From Erodium maritimum (Eukaryota > Streptophyta > Magnoliopsida > Geraniales > Geraniaceae): a stretch of DNA of 64,000 bases. The position numbers and the translations under genes are program-made. Each line of letters opens with the position of its first letter. Position 1 is the first letter of the stretch. The stretch is taken from contig OY997592.1 in the NCBI GenBank assembly GCA_963921825.1, forward strand, positions 17,611,432-17,675,431. Direction: 5' to 3'. Shown one piece after another: positions 13,124-24,127 of the stretch. The notes under the pieces are model-generated. The model was not told the DNA's origin. It made no database searches and saw nothing but the letters and a program-made list of their open reading frames with translations.

Positions 13124-16100
13124 TGTCACGCCCCAAATCCGGTTTGACCGAACTCGAGACGTGACTTAAAGAAGTAATCAAATAACGACGTTTGAAGCCA
13201 AATCAGATCAAATGTAAATCCTGAATATTGATTGCGATCAAAATCTCAATACATAAATTCCATACTACTCAAATAAACACCAGGTTCAAAATGAAATGAG
13301 GACCAAAAACATCTCTAACAAAGAAAGCACCCGGACCCACAGAAGCTCCCGAGCCTCGAGTCCACTACTCAACAAGCAAGCCTGTAAAAGACAGTAAACA
13401 ACAAAAGGGGTGAGCTTACGCTCAGTAGGGAAAATCATAAACAGTTTAACCTCCAATTTAGTAGTAAAATTGTCTTAGCAAGACGACACATTTTGCAATG
13501 AATACATTTAATCAATAAGATGCTGTCAACGAGTAAAGGTAAGAACAATAACACATTTTTAAAGGTAACAGTAACTTATGAGAGAATAAATGAAAAGTAC
13601 TGTAAATAGTTGAAAACTACTAGAATGGGAACAAGTAAATATCGCACCAACCACTCAATCCTCAATACTCCGATCCACGAATAGGTTCTTGTGTCATGTC
13701 GGATCCCATACTCCGATCCACAAGATTACTCGTGTCATGTCAGATTTTTCCTCGGTCTAGAGGAGGCACATACGTCGGGCTACCGGTAATATCCCTGAGG
13801 GACACCTATCGTCGGGATTCTCGGAAATGCCTCCAAAGGACCATAAGTCATCGGGAACCGAGATAATGCTCCCGCAAGACGCATATACTCGGGTGAATCA
13901 ACAAGTAACCATTCCCCGTAGGGTAAACCATCCAATGCTCCGCAGGGTCCAATAACCAATGCCCCGCAGGGTAAGCCATCCCCACACCGGAATCCTCAAC
14001 AGTGTGGGTACCATACCGGATCACCAATAATCATCCCCGTAAACCATCCCCACATCGGAATCCTCAACGGTGTGGGTACCATACCGGACCACCAATACTC
14101 ATTCCCGTAAACCATCCCCACACCGGAATCCTCAACGGTGTGGGTACCATAACCAATATCCCGCAGGATCAACCAATCAATGCCCCGCAGGGTCCATAAC
14201 CAATCAATTCAAAGACTCACAAGAGAATAACATACTACACAATCATGGAACAACCGAAGCTCAACAAATCACAATTCCATCACAATACACCAACGAAATC
14301 CATATACCTTTACACTTACCGTTATACTTACCAATCACGATCCATCGGTCCATCGGTCACCCGATCGTACCATTTGGCACAATCAATTACACTCAATTAT
14401 CCATTCAATCATTCAATCATCCAATCATTCAAGCATTCATTCAATCATCCAATCATTCGTTCAATCATTCAAACATACGATTTAGCTAGTTTCAATAGAC
14501 TCTTAAATTATCCTTAAGACTAAGTAAGCAACACATGTGAGGCAACCACAACCAATCCTATGGCTCATCTCGGCCTTTCTACCAGCACGACAATTTCCCA
14601 AGTATTGAAAGCGAGTTAAACTAGTTATTCACATCCTACGCATGCACACTAGACGCGTCCGGTTATTAGTAATTGAAAGACGATTATTCTAGTTATTCGC
14701 ATCCTATATCCAATCTAGGACCCTTCCGATTTTATTAACCTAATAGGCATACTAAGTATTAAATTGCACGAGGAGTTTAGTACTTTCACTACCTTGTGGT
14801 ATTCCTCTAATAATCCTTCTAGTTGCCGGAGTCCAAGTTAGTTTCCTCTCCGTTCTTCGCACGGGTCCCCAAGTAGTCTTCCTCCCTCGAGCTTGGTTCC
14901 AAGGTCTTGGATCACAAACAATACTAAAATTAACAACTAGCCAAAGACGGTTTTCACCCTAATCTACTTCAGAACGCTCTAACTGTAAATCCCGGTTCAA
15001 AAGATCGAATTTGGGCCCAAACTAGGCCCAATTAGGAAAACCCTAGCTTCTGGAAACCTGGCCCGGAACATGGCCCGTTCTGTATCACATACCGGCCCGG
15101 AATCCTAGCCGGAACGTGTCACGGACCGGCCCAGAGCCAGACACGGACCGCGTCCCAGTCCGACCCGATACCAGACACGGACCGCGCGACGCACCATCCC
15201 GGGATCAGACACGGACCGTGCGAGGTGCCGTGCCAGAGCCAGAGCCATTCCGCGCCGCGTACCGTGCCGGTACCCAACCCGTTCCGTGCCGGAACGTGGC
15301 CCTCTCCAGGTGCCATTCCGTACCGAACCAGACCTGTTTCCTCCCTTCTTCCCCAACACGAAAAACTGCAGAAACCCAACAAAAACTCCATTTCCAACTC
15401 CAACAATCTTCAAAACAGTCATCTAAAACCTCCAAACTTCAACACCCTCAATGGGTTCCATCAAAACTTCAACAAAACCAAACTAGACTTTACCAATATT
15501 TCTCCAAAAACAACAAACCACACACAATGAAGCTAGTTCTTAAAGTTCTAACCAAAACCCACAAAAACCCAAAATAAAAGGTAGATGAAATGAGAAGATA
15601 AGAGTATACAAACCTTGAGGATGATGAGATGAAGAAGCTAGTAAGCTTTTGGTGAGGAAATGAGCCCAAAGTTCCTCCCTTTCCTCTCTTTCTTCTTGCT
15701 CAAGATAAGAAGCTCTCTTCTCTCTCTCCCTCTAGCTATGGTCGGCTACAACAATGAGAAATGGCTGAATTGTTTGCTCCTTTTGCCTTAAATGACCTAT
15801 TTGATTGAAAGGACTAAAAGCCCCTTAAGGTCTTATCCTCTTAAAGGCAAATTTGGGAGGGTATAAGAGTCAATGGAACCCCATTTTCATCCTCCAAGAC
15901 ACTAATGAAATGTGTCATAGTGGGGCCACTTTCACTTAAATAAAATCCAGCAGTCCAAAATTATATCGGATTTAGCCGATAAAAAGTTCGAGTTTGACCG
16001 AAAGTTGACCTATCCAATATTACAGTCAAACGAAAGGTAATGGCCCAACTAAGCTAACCGTGATAACGAATAAGCTTTTTGGGCCCCGGAAATGTCCCGA

Positions 16101-16198
16101 ATGACTTTCGGAGTCATCAGTTGACTTTTCTGGCCGAAAGTCAAACTTCGTCCAAAGTTCACCGGTTCGACCGGGATCGACCGGGGGCGGTTCTTACA
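13124..16198 (-). mobile_element. Del/Tekay-like Gypsy 5' LTR (LTR-d)
   Basis: A 3075-bp LTR with both family ends: TGTCACGCCCCAAATC at 13124 and GGGCGGTTCTTACA at 16198. The primer-binding site lies next to its left end, so on the minus strand it is the 5' LTR of the gag-bearing fragment at 10530-13123. It is most like the LTR at 41394-44366 (shared GGGGTGAGCTTACGC block and the GGAATCCTCAACGG type array). No coding region is found; the small GC-rich frames at about 15105-15577 lie in the U3-side part and have no domain. Confidence 0.85.
13965..14165. repeat. ~68-bp tandem repeat in LTR-d, about 3 units
   Basis: Three units share CCCCACACCGGAATCCTCAA, GTGTGGGTACCATA and CCCGTAAACCAT. Shorter degenerate phrases (AATGCCCCGCAGGGTCCA) surround it. 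At about 14395-14480 there is also a simple run of AATCATTC-like words. Confidence 0.8.
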
Positions 16199-17124
16199 AC
16201 CAATTTTGCTCCAATTTCACATTTCCCCCAATTCCAAAAGTTAGAGTTTCACCAAATTCTTCTAATTTCACCCATTTTCTTCCATTACTACTTAATTCCA
16301 CCAAGGTTTTATCATTTCCAACAAGACCAATCCAATTTCATCTAAATCCAACAAGACCCATAATCTTAAGTTCTTCAAAAGTGAAAAGAAATGTGTTCTT
16401 ACCATAGGAAATGAAGAGATGAAGAGGAATATGGAGAAATTGAGGAGTTTTGATGGTAGAATGAAAGGGAAATGATCTTCTTCTTCTTCTTCTTCTTCTT
16501 CTTCAACAATGGAGGCTCAAACTCTCTTTTCTCTCTCTAAATTTTGGCCAAAGCAAGAGAAATGCTGAAATTTGGTTCACATGTGACCTTTAACCTAAAG
16601 TGGCAAAGTCTAAAAGCTCTTTTTCCCTTGTTTCACTTTTTTGGGAAAAAGTAAGGTCAAAAGTGTCTTTTCTCATCCTCTTTTCTCCCTTCCATAGAAT
16701 TAATGCCATGTGGCCAAGTGGGCCACTCCCTCTCTTAAATAATTCAGCACACAATTAAAAACCGATAAACTCCTAAATTTGAACCCGATCAACCCGAAAA
16801 TGACATTTTTATGAAAACTGTTATTTGCCCTAAAATGGACCAACTAAGCTAACCGTAATGACGAATAAAATTTTGGGTCCCGGATAAGTCCCAGACGTCT
16901 CAGCATCGACGATTGACTTTTTCGGCGAAAAGTCAACTTTTTCCGAAATTGTCCCAAAATTGCTTTAAATTTTCCCAAGACTACTTTCGGTCGTTTTAGC
17001 GTTCACTTAAAGTCCGAAATGACCCTCGAGGTCAAGCATGTGCTTATTTGAATAAATAACAGATTTTGACTTTAATTCCGTTTCCTGCCGGTTTGAACGG
17101 CATTGACCGGACGTGGTTCTTACA
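16199..17124 (-). mobile_element. Del/Tekay-like LTR fragment (LTR-e)
   Basis: The right end GACGTGGTTCTTACA and the CCAACTAAGCTAACCG block show it is the U3 end of another family LTR. It abuts LTR-d directly, consistent with LTR-d's element having inserted into it. It contains a (TTC)n microsatellite at about 16477-16505. No gene. Confidence 0.7.
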
Positions 17125-17172
17125 CTGGCAGTCAACACTGCTGATCAGCAGATATAAACCGGTGTTTAGGGC

Positions 17173-19688
17173 TGTAAGAACCACTCCCGGTCAATGCCGG
17201 TCAAATCGGCGGAAAAAATAAAAAAATTTAAATTTTTTGGGCATGCACCTAAATGAACCTAAAATTGACCCCGAGGGTCATATCGGACTTAAGTTAACCA
17301 CGATATCGACTAAAGTGAGTTCTGGGTGACTCAGGGCAACTTTTTGACCAATTCGGGAAGAGTTGACTTTTTGCCGAAAAAGTCAATCGAGCGACGTTTT
17401 GGTCCGTTCGAGGCCCGTTTTGGCTCCAAAAAGATTAGCCGTCTTTACCGTGGTCTTAGTTGGGCAGTTTCCTTGTAGCACGTGAAATTTCGTAATTTCT
17501 TGGAAAATGGGCCCGCGCGGGGCCCGAAACGACCGAATTTCGCGAATCTGATTGAAAAATATCTACAAAGATATTTTTCTAACAAGTGGGACCCACATGA
17601 CACATGTCATGAATGTGGTGGAAGGAAAAAGAGAGGACAACTTTACCCTTGTACTTTGAACTAAAAGACAAAAGGGAGGGGTGGGTATTTTGGTCATTTT
17701 GGTGTGGTTTGAATTTTTAAAACAAATAAAAGAGATGGAGAGGAGAGAGTCTCGGCAAAACAGAAAAAAGGAAGAGAAAAAGAGAGAGAAAGGGAAGGAG
17801 AGAAAAGGAAAGAAAATGGGAGATTTTTGAAGATTGTCGACGATCCGGCCGTTGGATCGTGTTTTTTCTTGCGAAATCGTCATCCCCTCATCGTTGCCTA
17901 CGGTAAGAACCCGTCTTTTTCTCGTTTTGGAACGTTTGAATTTTAGGGTTTGAGTTTAAACGGTTTGATTAAGGTTGGGTTTTGTTTAAGATTGGTTTAA
18001 AGATGAATGGTTGAGGTTTGGGGTTCGTTAGGAACGTTTTGGGGCGAAAAGGAACGTTTTCCATTGTGGCCGTGTGGGGCCCACTTGCCCAGGCCTCGGG
18101 TTTTTCGTGTTCGTGTGGTTTTGGATGATCCCCGAATCGATAATTCACACCCGGAACGAATTATGGGATTAAATTGTGGAAATTGGAAATTTCGGGTTTA
18201 GAAACTTTAAACGCGAATTAAATCGCTCGGAAGTCGGAAATTGATTCCGTCGATTGCGTTGGAACACTTGAATTATTTAAGGATCGTAGAAACGAAAATG
18301 GGAATTTTCGGGGCCCCGGAAGGCGTTTTTCCGATCGCGGGCAGATTCGCCGAGCCGGGCGAATCGGGCCTTTCCGGGCCCGTGGTTGACAATGTCGAGT
18401 AATTGGGAGGTTTGGGAGTGATCGACATTGTCGGGGTTGCTTTTGGGCGTCAAATTCATTAAAATTCAACTTTGTCTGTGAACTTAAAAAGTGTTTTAAT
18501 TTGTGATCTTGTTAGATCGTGTTGCCGACCGCGGAAAGAGAAGGCTAAGCGGGTGACTGCGAGCTCGCCGGAGCTTGAGCGTGGATATTAGGAAAGCGTT
18601 ACGAGATAGGGAAAAGTAGCCAGATATTGGCCTTGACTAGGGAAAGTTATTAGTAGAGATGCATGTGGGCACTTAGTTGTGCCCGTAGGTTAAGTAACTT
18701 GTTGTGTTTATGATTGTGGCTATGTGTGTCTTTGGGGTGTTGAACCCGTATGTTACTGTTTGTGTTTCGTGGGTGGCCATGTGTGCCTGTGGGGTGTTAA
18801 ACCTGTATTGTTGCTGACTGTCTTGCTGAGGGGTATTTAGTCGTTATATTATTGTCGCTATTTGTTGAACCTTGAGTGATGACTATGATTACATGGAGGT
18901 TGGGGCCCGCTTGACAACAAAGGGGTGCCACGGGGTCGCGGGCGTAAGGGTTGACTAGCCTTCCGACTAACCATCGGTAAAGTGTGCAGTTTTATGCGAT
19001 GAAGGGTGGCTCCCCTTCCGACTAGCTATCGGAAAAGTATTGCTGTATATGTCGCGAACAGGTCGACCGCCTGGCCCAACTGCGTGTCGGGGAAAGTTGC
19101 GTGGGGTAGGCTCAAGCCCAGCCGGTTAGCAACCGGCAACTGAGTGGCTGGTGTGCCATCATTTGTGATCTTGGGTGTTGCGTGGCTATTATTTGCGTAT
19201 TTGATTGAGGTCGTAACTGCTGGGTCGGGTCTACATTACGTGTCGGGGTTGTGAGATGGTTGGGAAAGTTGAACAGTTGTATTGCGTGAGCGTCAGTCTA
19301 AATTGTGTTTTTGGGGTAGTAGTCCTCGGGGTTGTTGTTGTTGGGTTCCCGACATTTCTGTTGGTATGCCGTAATCAACCCGGTATCCGTGGCGGTGAGC
19401 GAAATGCTCACCCCCTGCTACTTTTCCTGCAGGTACTGGTCGTGAGGCGGACTAGGAGAGCCCTCGAAGCTTGAAGAGCAGGGAGCGGAAGTCCGGGTCT
19501 CTGGGTAGTTAGTGACGTACCTTGTAGCTCGTTTGTACATCGTTTTGAACGTATTTTCCGCTGTAAAATTATCGTTTTTGTTTAACTTAAGTGTTGTTTT
19601 AAAGAGGTTTATTAAAATGTTTGAAAATTGTTTTATTATTTCACCGTTCGCGTTCCGGGTTCGGTCCTGCCGAATTCAAGGCGTGACA
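17173..19688 (+). mobile_element. Solo LTR, Del/Tekay-like family, plus orientation (LTR-f)
   Basis: It runs from TGTAAGAACCACTCCC to AAGGCGTGACA (2516 bp), the same ends as LTR-b in reverse orientation. The 5 bases before it are AGGGC (17168-17172). The matching AGGGC is at 24130-24134, once the younger element at 19691-24127 is set aside. This is therefore a solo LTR with perfect target duplications, left after recombination between the two LTRs of a full element. No internal region or gene is present. Confidence 0.88.
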
Positions 19689-19690
19689 AG

Positions 19691-20293
19691 TGTCACGAAC
19701 CAGGTGAAGACCCGAGCTTGGGCTGGTGCCATGCACATAGGGACGAGGTGGGCTTGGTCCCATTTGGTTGCCGAGAGGGAGAGCTGAGCCGAGACATGGG
19801 CGAGGGGGATGGATGGTCTGGTCAAGGGCCGAATAGCCTTGACTTGGCCATGATTGGCGCGCGCCATGTTGGCAAGGACAAGGGGCAAGGATCAAGGAGT
19901 CAATGTCCATGGGAGTTACAAGACTTGGCAAGAATCAAGGGATAGTCTTTGACCAAGAAGAAATCATGGCATTGATGGCATTAAAGAGGAATCTCATTTA
20001 TTCTTGTTGCCTTATATAGATCTCTTGTACTAGTATATATAGAGGGCTGATTTGCCTTGTAAACTCATTCACTTTGTACTTGATTTTACTCTTAATACAA
20101 TCTGAAAAACGCTCCCTCTTGAGCACCAAACTCTCTTCTTCTACTTTTCTTTTGTTGCTTGTTCGTGGCTCATTCCCTAAGACGCTTCCGCAACGTTGAA
20201 GGCTGATCGCTTTGGCTTACAAAGTCTAGGGAAAGACTTGTGTAAGGAGGCGAGCCGCACGGATCCGAGTGGGTGACTTGTGGTCCCGTGACA
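19691..20293 (+). repeat. 5' LTR of young Gypsy element
   Basis: 603 bp, TGTCACGAACC to GTCCCGTGACA. It carries promoter-like TATATA words at about 20013-20018 and 20034-20042, the probable start of the element's transcript. It is directly followed by the primer-binding site. Confidence 0.9.
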
Positions 20294-20295
20294 AG

Positions 20296-20307
20296 TGGTA
20301 TCAGAGC
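20296..20307 (+). other. Primer-binding site, initiator tRNA-Met
   Basis: TGGTATCAGAGC lies two bases after the 5' LTR. It is the common plant retrotransposon primer site, complementary to the 3' end of initiator tRNA-Met. Confidence 0.9.
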
Positions 20308-20326
20308 TCCGGTTCAAGAACAAAGA

Positions 20327-23300
20327 ATGGATGATCAAGTAGAGTTGGCTTTGGAGGTTGATGCTAGTGGCCGTGACATGTCAAGAGTGAACACCAAGAA
20401 GCGGGGTAAGTCAAAAGAACCTTCTCTTCGTGCTATTGATTCTTCTTCTTCTTCTTCTGTTTCTATGGAGGAACGCATGGCTCTTTTGGAGGAGTATGTG
20501 AAGAGGGGGGATAGGCGATACACTTGGGTGAAGGAGGAGATCAACACGTTGTACAAGCGTGATGATTTTCTAGAGGTCACCTTTGATCCTTATGCTAAGA
20601 AGATAGAGGCATTGGAGGAGACCGTGATGTCCTTACAAGAGGAGTTGAAGCTTTGCAAGAAGGCTGTGGCAAATGGAGGCGGGGGCGCCCCGAGGATGGA
20701 TGTTCCTCGGCCAAAGGCTTATGCGGGAACAAGATCAGCGAAGATCGTTGACAACTTCCTTTGGAGCATGGACAACTACTTTGAGGCAGTGAACGTCCAA
20801 GATGATGCAAGTAAGCTTAAGAATATTTGCAACTTTTTGTCTGACACTGCTAGCCTATGGTGGCGTAGGCGTTGTGAGGAAGCTAAGTATGATGACGAGG
20901 GAGTCATAGATTCTTGGCTGGAATTTAAAGATGAGTTCAAGGCACAATTCCAACCCGAGAACGCTGAGGATGAGGCGAGAGGAAGGCTCTGCCGGTTAAC
21001 TCAGAAGGGGTCTATCTACGAGTACGTAGTGGCATTTCAAGAAATCATGCTGGAGATTCCGGGATTTGGTGGAAGAGAGGCGCTCTTTGCATTCAAAGAC
21101 GGATTGGCTACTTGGGCGCAAGCTGAATTGCGAAAGGCCAATGTGCGAGACTTGAACGAGGCAATCCGTGTGGTAGAGTCCTTGGCTGATTATACAAGGA
21201 AGGAGAAACCAACGGATGATCGTGGTGCTAGGAGTGGACGGTCACATCATAAGGAGGATAGGCGAAGGGAAGAACCCATGGAGAAGCCAAGGTCTAACAA
21301 TGAGAGGCCAACCAAATCGGGTAATTCCGTTCCCTTTCAACAACCATTGAAGTGCTTCATTTGCAATGGTTCTCACATGATGCGTGATTGCCCAAGGAAA
21401 AGTAGCTTGCGAGCTATGGAGGCCGTACCAGATTCGCAAGAGACGACGTTGAACTCTTTGAAGCTTTCAAGCGTTGTGAAAGCGAAGGATGGGCGGAAGA
21501 AGAAGGGCTCCTTGTATGTGGAGGCCGAAGTGAAGGGGATCCCGATAAAGGCCTTGGTTGATACGGGTGCCTCGAATCTCTTCATGAGCATTGAGGCAGC
21601 CAAGAAGGTGGGTCTCAAATGGGACAAGGTGTGTTCGACCGTGAAGACGGTGAACAAGGAAGCAACCCGAGTTGAGGGGTTGGCTCGTGATGTGCAATTG
21701 AAGATTGGCACATGGGGAGGAGTCGAGGACGTCTATGTTATGGAGCTCGACGACTACGACTTCGTTATGGGTTGGGACTTCCTCGACCGTATACGAAGTG
21801 TGCTTGTCCCTCACCTAGACATCATGTGGATCTTGGATGGGACGCCGTGCATGGTTCCACTCGAGAGGAAGTACGCAAGAGGTAAGATGCTTTCAGCTAT
21901 GCAAGTTAACAATGGTTTAAAGCACTCTTCTCCTACATTTCTTGCGGTACTAAAGGGTGACGAAGGGACAAAAGGGAAAGAGGTTATTCCCGCTGTGGTG
22001 GGGGAACTTTTGGCCGAATTCAAGGACGTGATGCCTAGTGAACTGCCCAAGAAGTTACCGCCAAGGAGGGACGTGGATCACGTCATTGAGTTGCTGCCCA
22101 ATTCAAAACCACCAGCCGGCGTGCCTTATAGGATGAGCCCACCCGAGTTGGAGGAATTGAGGAAGCAATTGGGGGACTTGTTGGAGGCGGGGTTCATCCA
22201 ACCGTCCAAGGCTCCGTATGGTGCACCGGTACTCTTTCAAAAGAAGCAAGATGGATCGATGAGGATGTGCATAGACTACCGAGCGCTCAACAAATTAACG
22301 GTAAAGAACAAGTACCCTATTCCTTTACCCGCTGATTTGTTTGATCGTTTGGGGGGTTCTTTCTTCTACTCAAAGCTCGACTTGCGTTCTGGATATTGGC
22401 AAGTACGAATTGCGGAGGGGGATGAGGCCAAGACCGCTTGTGTGACGCGGTATGGCTCATATGAGTTTCTCGTGATGCCATTTGGGTTGAAAAATGCACC
22501 AGCCACATTTTGTACTCTCATGAACAAGGTACTCCAACCATTTTTGGACCGTTTTGTGGTTGTGTATTTGGATGACATTCTTGTGTATAGCTGGTCTTTG
22601 GCCGAGCATGTGGATCACTTGAGACAGGTATTCGAGGCATTGAGGGAACACGAGCTCTATGTGAAGGAAGAGAAGTGTTCCTTTGCCCAAGAGGAGGTGC
22701 CTTTCCTTGGGCATATACTTGGGCGTGGGCGGGTCAAGATGGATGGTGCCAAGGTGAAGGCAATCCAAGAATGGCGACCGCCAACCAAGGTGCCGGAGTT
22801 GCGATCATTCCTTGGGCTGGCCAACTACTATAGGCGGTTCATAAGGGACTACTCAAAGATCGCAGCCCTCTTGACGGACCTCTTGAGGAAAGATCGTCCG
22901 TGGGAATGGAGCGAGAAGGCCGATGATGCTTTTCGTCTCCTAAAGCAAGCCGTTGTGGAGGAACCCGTGCTCATGTTGCCAGACTTTTCGAAGACATGGA
23001 CGGTTCAAACGGATGCTAGTGACTTTGCGCTTGGCGGGGTCTTGATCCAAGATGGGCACCCCGTTGCATTTGAGAGCCGAAAGCTCAACGATGTGGAGAG
23101 GAGGTACACCGTGCACGAGAAGGAGATGACGGCCGTTGTACATTGTCTAAGGGTATGGAGACACTACTTACTTGGCAGCAAATTTAAAGTTATAACTGAC
23201 AATGTTGCTGTGAGCTTTTTCCAAACCCAAAAGAAGCTATCTCCAAAGCAAGAAAGGTGGCAAGACTTCCTAGCCGAGTTTGACTACACTTTGGAGTACA

Positions 23301-23779
23301 AACCCGGTAGGACGAACATTGTGGCGGACGCTTTGAGTCGCAAAGCGGAGTTGGCAAGCCTTCATACAAGTGTCTTAGGGGAGGACTTGTGGGGACACGA
23401 TCCGTTGGGTAACACCAATGCGGATTTTGTCTTGAAGGGCGAAGACCACCAAGACAAGGCTGCCAAGGCAAGGAGTGTGGGGAAGCCGAGCATCGGGGCG
23501 ATGCTCCGTTTTGGTGGGGGAGGATGTCACGGACCAGGTGAAGACCCGAGCTTGGGCTGGTGCCGTGCACATAGGGACGAGGTGGGCTCGGTCCCATTTG
23601 GTTGCCGAGAGGGAGAGCTGGGCCGAGACATGGGCGAGGGGGATGGCTGGTCTGGTCAAGGGCCGAATAGCCTTGACTTGGCCATGATTGGCGCGCGCCA
23701 TGTTGGCAAGGACAAGGGGCAAGGATCAAGGAGTCAATGTCCATGGGAGTTACAAGACTTGGCAAGGATCAAGGGATAG
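20327..23779 (+). CDS. Gag-protease-RT-RNase H polyprotein of young Gypsy element
   Basis: Single open frame; I choose the ATG at 20327 ([10 protein letters not shown]) because the in-frame codons before it lie in the LTR and primer site. Order: an N-terminal coiled-coil-like part, the retrotransposon gag domain ([10 protein letters not shown] ... FKAQFQPEN), a CCHC knuckle [14 protein letters not shown] at about 21353-21394, an aspartic protease with ALVDTGAS at about 21550-21573, reverse transcriptase with YLDDILVYS near 22565, and RNase H starting at [11 protein letters not shown] near 23005 and ending around [11 protein letters not shown]. The frame then runs on into the 3' LTR. No integrase zinc finger, catalytic core or chromodomain is recognised. 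Clade is not assigned beyond Ty3/Gypsy. The protein would form particles and copy element RNA in the cytoplasm. Confidence 0.88.
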   Translation: MDDQVELALEVDASGRDMSRVNTKKRGKSKEPSLRAIDSSSSSSVSMEERMALLEEYVKRGDRRYTWVKEEINTLYKRDDFLEVTFDPYAKKIEALEETVMSLQEELKLCKKAVANGGGGAPRMDVPRPKAYAGTRSAKIVDNFLWSMDNYFEAVNVQDDASKLKNICNFLSDTASLWWRRRCEEAKYDDEGVIDSWLEFKDEFKAQFQPENAEDEARGRLCRLTQKGSIYEYVVAFQEIMLEIPGFGGREALFAFKDGLATWAQAELRKANVRDLNEAIRVVESLADYTRKEKPTDDRGARSGRSHHKEDRRREEPMEKPRSNNERPTKSGNSVPFQQPLKCFICNGSHMMRDCPRKSSLRAMEAVPDSQETTLNSLKLSSVVKAKDGRKKKGSLYVEAEVKGIPIKALVDTGASNLFMSIEAAKKVGLKWDKVCSTVKTVNKEATRVEGLARDVQLKIGTWGGVEDVYVMELDDYDFVMGWDFLDRIRSVLVPHLDIMWILDGTPCMVPLERKYARGKMLSAMQVNNGLKHSSPTFLAVLKGDEGTKGKEVIPAVVGELLAEFKDVMPSELPKKLPPRRDVDHVIELLPNSKPPAGVPYRMSPPELEELRKQLGDLLEAGFIQPSKAPYGAPVLFQKKQDGSMRMCIDYRALNKLTVKNKYPIPLPADLFDRLGGSFFYSKLDLRSGYWQVRIAEGDEAKTACVTRYGSYEFLVMPFGLKNAPATFCTLMNKVLQPFLDRFVVVYLDDILVYSWSLAEHVDHLRQVFEALREHELYVKEEKCSFAQEEVPFLGHILGRGRVKMDGAKVKAIQEWRPPTKVPELRSFLGLANYYRRFIRDYSKIAALLTDLLRKDRPWEWSEKADDAFRLLKQAVVEEPVLMLPDFSKTWTVQTDASDFALGGVLIQDGHPVAFESRKLNDVERRYTVHEKEMTAVVHCLRVWRHYLLGSKFKVITDNVAVSFFQTQKKLSPKQERWQDFLAEFDYTLEYKPGRTNIVADALSRKAELASLHTSVLGEDLWGHDPLGNTNADFVLKGEDHQDKAAKARSVGKPSIGAMLRFGGGGCHGPGEDPSLGWCRAHRDEVGSVPFGCREGELGRDMGEGDGWSGQGPNSLDLAMIGARHVGKDKGQGSRSQCPWELQDLARIKG

Positions 23780-24127
23780 TCTTTGACCAAGAAGAAATCA
23801 TGGCATTGATGGCATTAAAGAGGAATCTCATTTATTCTTGTTGCCTTATATAGATCTCTTGTACTAGTATATATAGATGGCTGATTTGCCTTGTAAACTC
23901 ACTCACTTTGTACTTGATTTTACTCTTAATACAATATGAAAAACGCTCCCTCTTGAGCACCAAACTCTCTTCTTCTACCTTTCTTTTGTTGCTTGTTCGT
24001 GGCTCATTCCCTAAGACGCTTCCGCAACGTTGAAGGCTGATCGCTTTGGCTTACAAAGTCTAGGGAAAGACTTGTGTAAGGAGGCGAGCCGCACGGATCC
24101 GAGTGGGTGACTTGTGGTCCCGTGACA
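23525..24127 (+). repeat. 3' LTR of young Gypsy element
   Basis: 603 bp, same length as the 5' LTR and about 98% identical by eye. It is preceded by a polypurine tract and followed by the CAAG duplication. Confidence 0.9.

Larger units (their letters stand above)
19691..24127 (+). mobile_element. Young Ty3/Gypsy element with two 603-bp LTRs
   Basis: Parts in order: 5' LTR, initiator-tRNA-Met primer site, one long gag-PR-RT-RNase H frame, polypurine tract GGTGGGGGAGGA (23513-23524), 3' LTR. The LTRs begin TGTCACG and end CGTGACA. The flanking duplication is CAAG (19687-19690 and 24128-24131), or ACAAG if the last base is shared. I count about 10 differences over 603 bp between the LTRs, which at usual plant rates suggests roughly half to one million years. 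No integrase is recognised between RNase H and the 3' LTR. It inserted into the terminal bases of LTR-f. Confidence 0.92.

Noticed and set aside
15105-15577. GC-rich frames on both strands in LTR-d
   Set aside because: They are mirror frames of the same GC-rich LTR part, without domain or shared frame in other LTR copies.
20296-20307. Possible tRNA-Met gene remnants (also 6735-6747 and 13108-13120)
   Set aside because: Only the 12-13 bases complementary to the tRNA 3' end are present, each next to an LTR; they are primer-binding sites.
20335-23765. Minus-strand frames opposite the young Gypsy coding region
   Set aside because: Shadows of the long plus-strand gag-pol frame.
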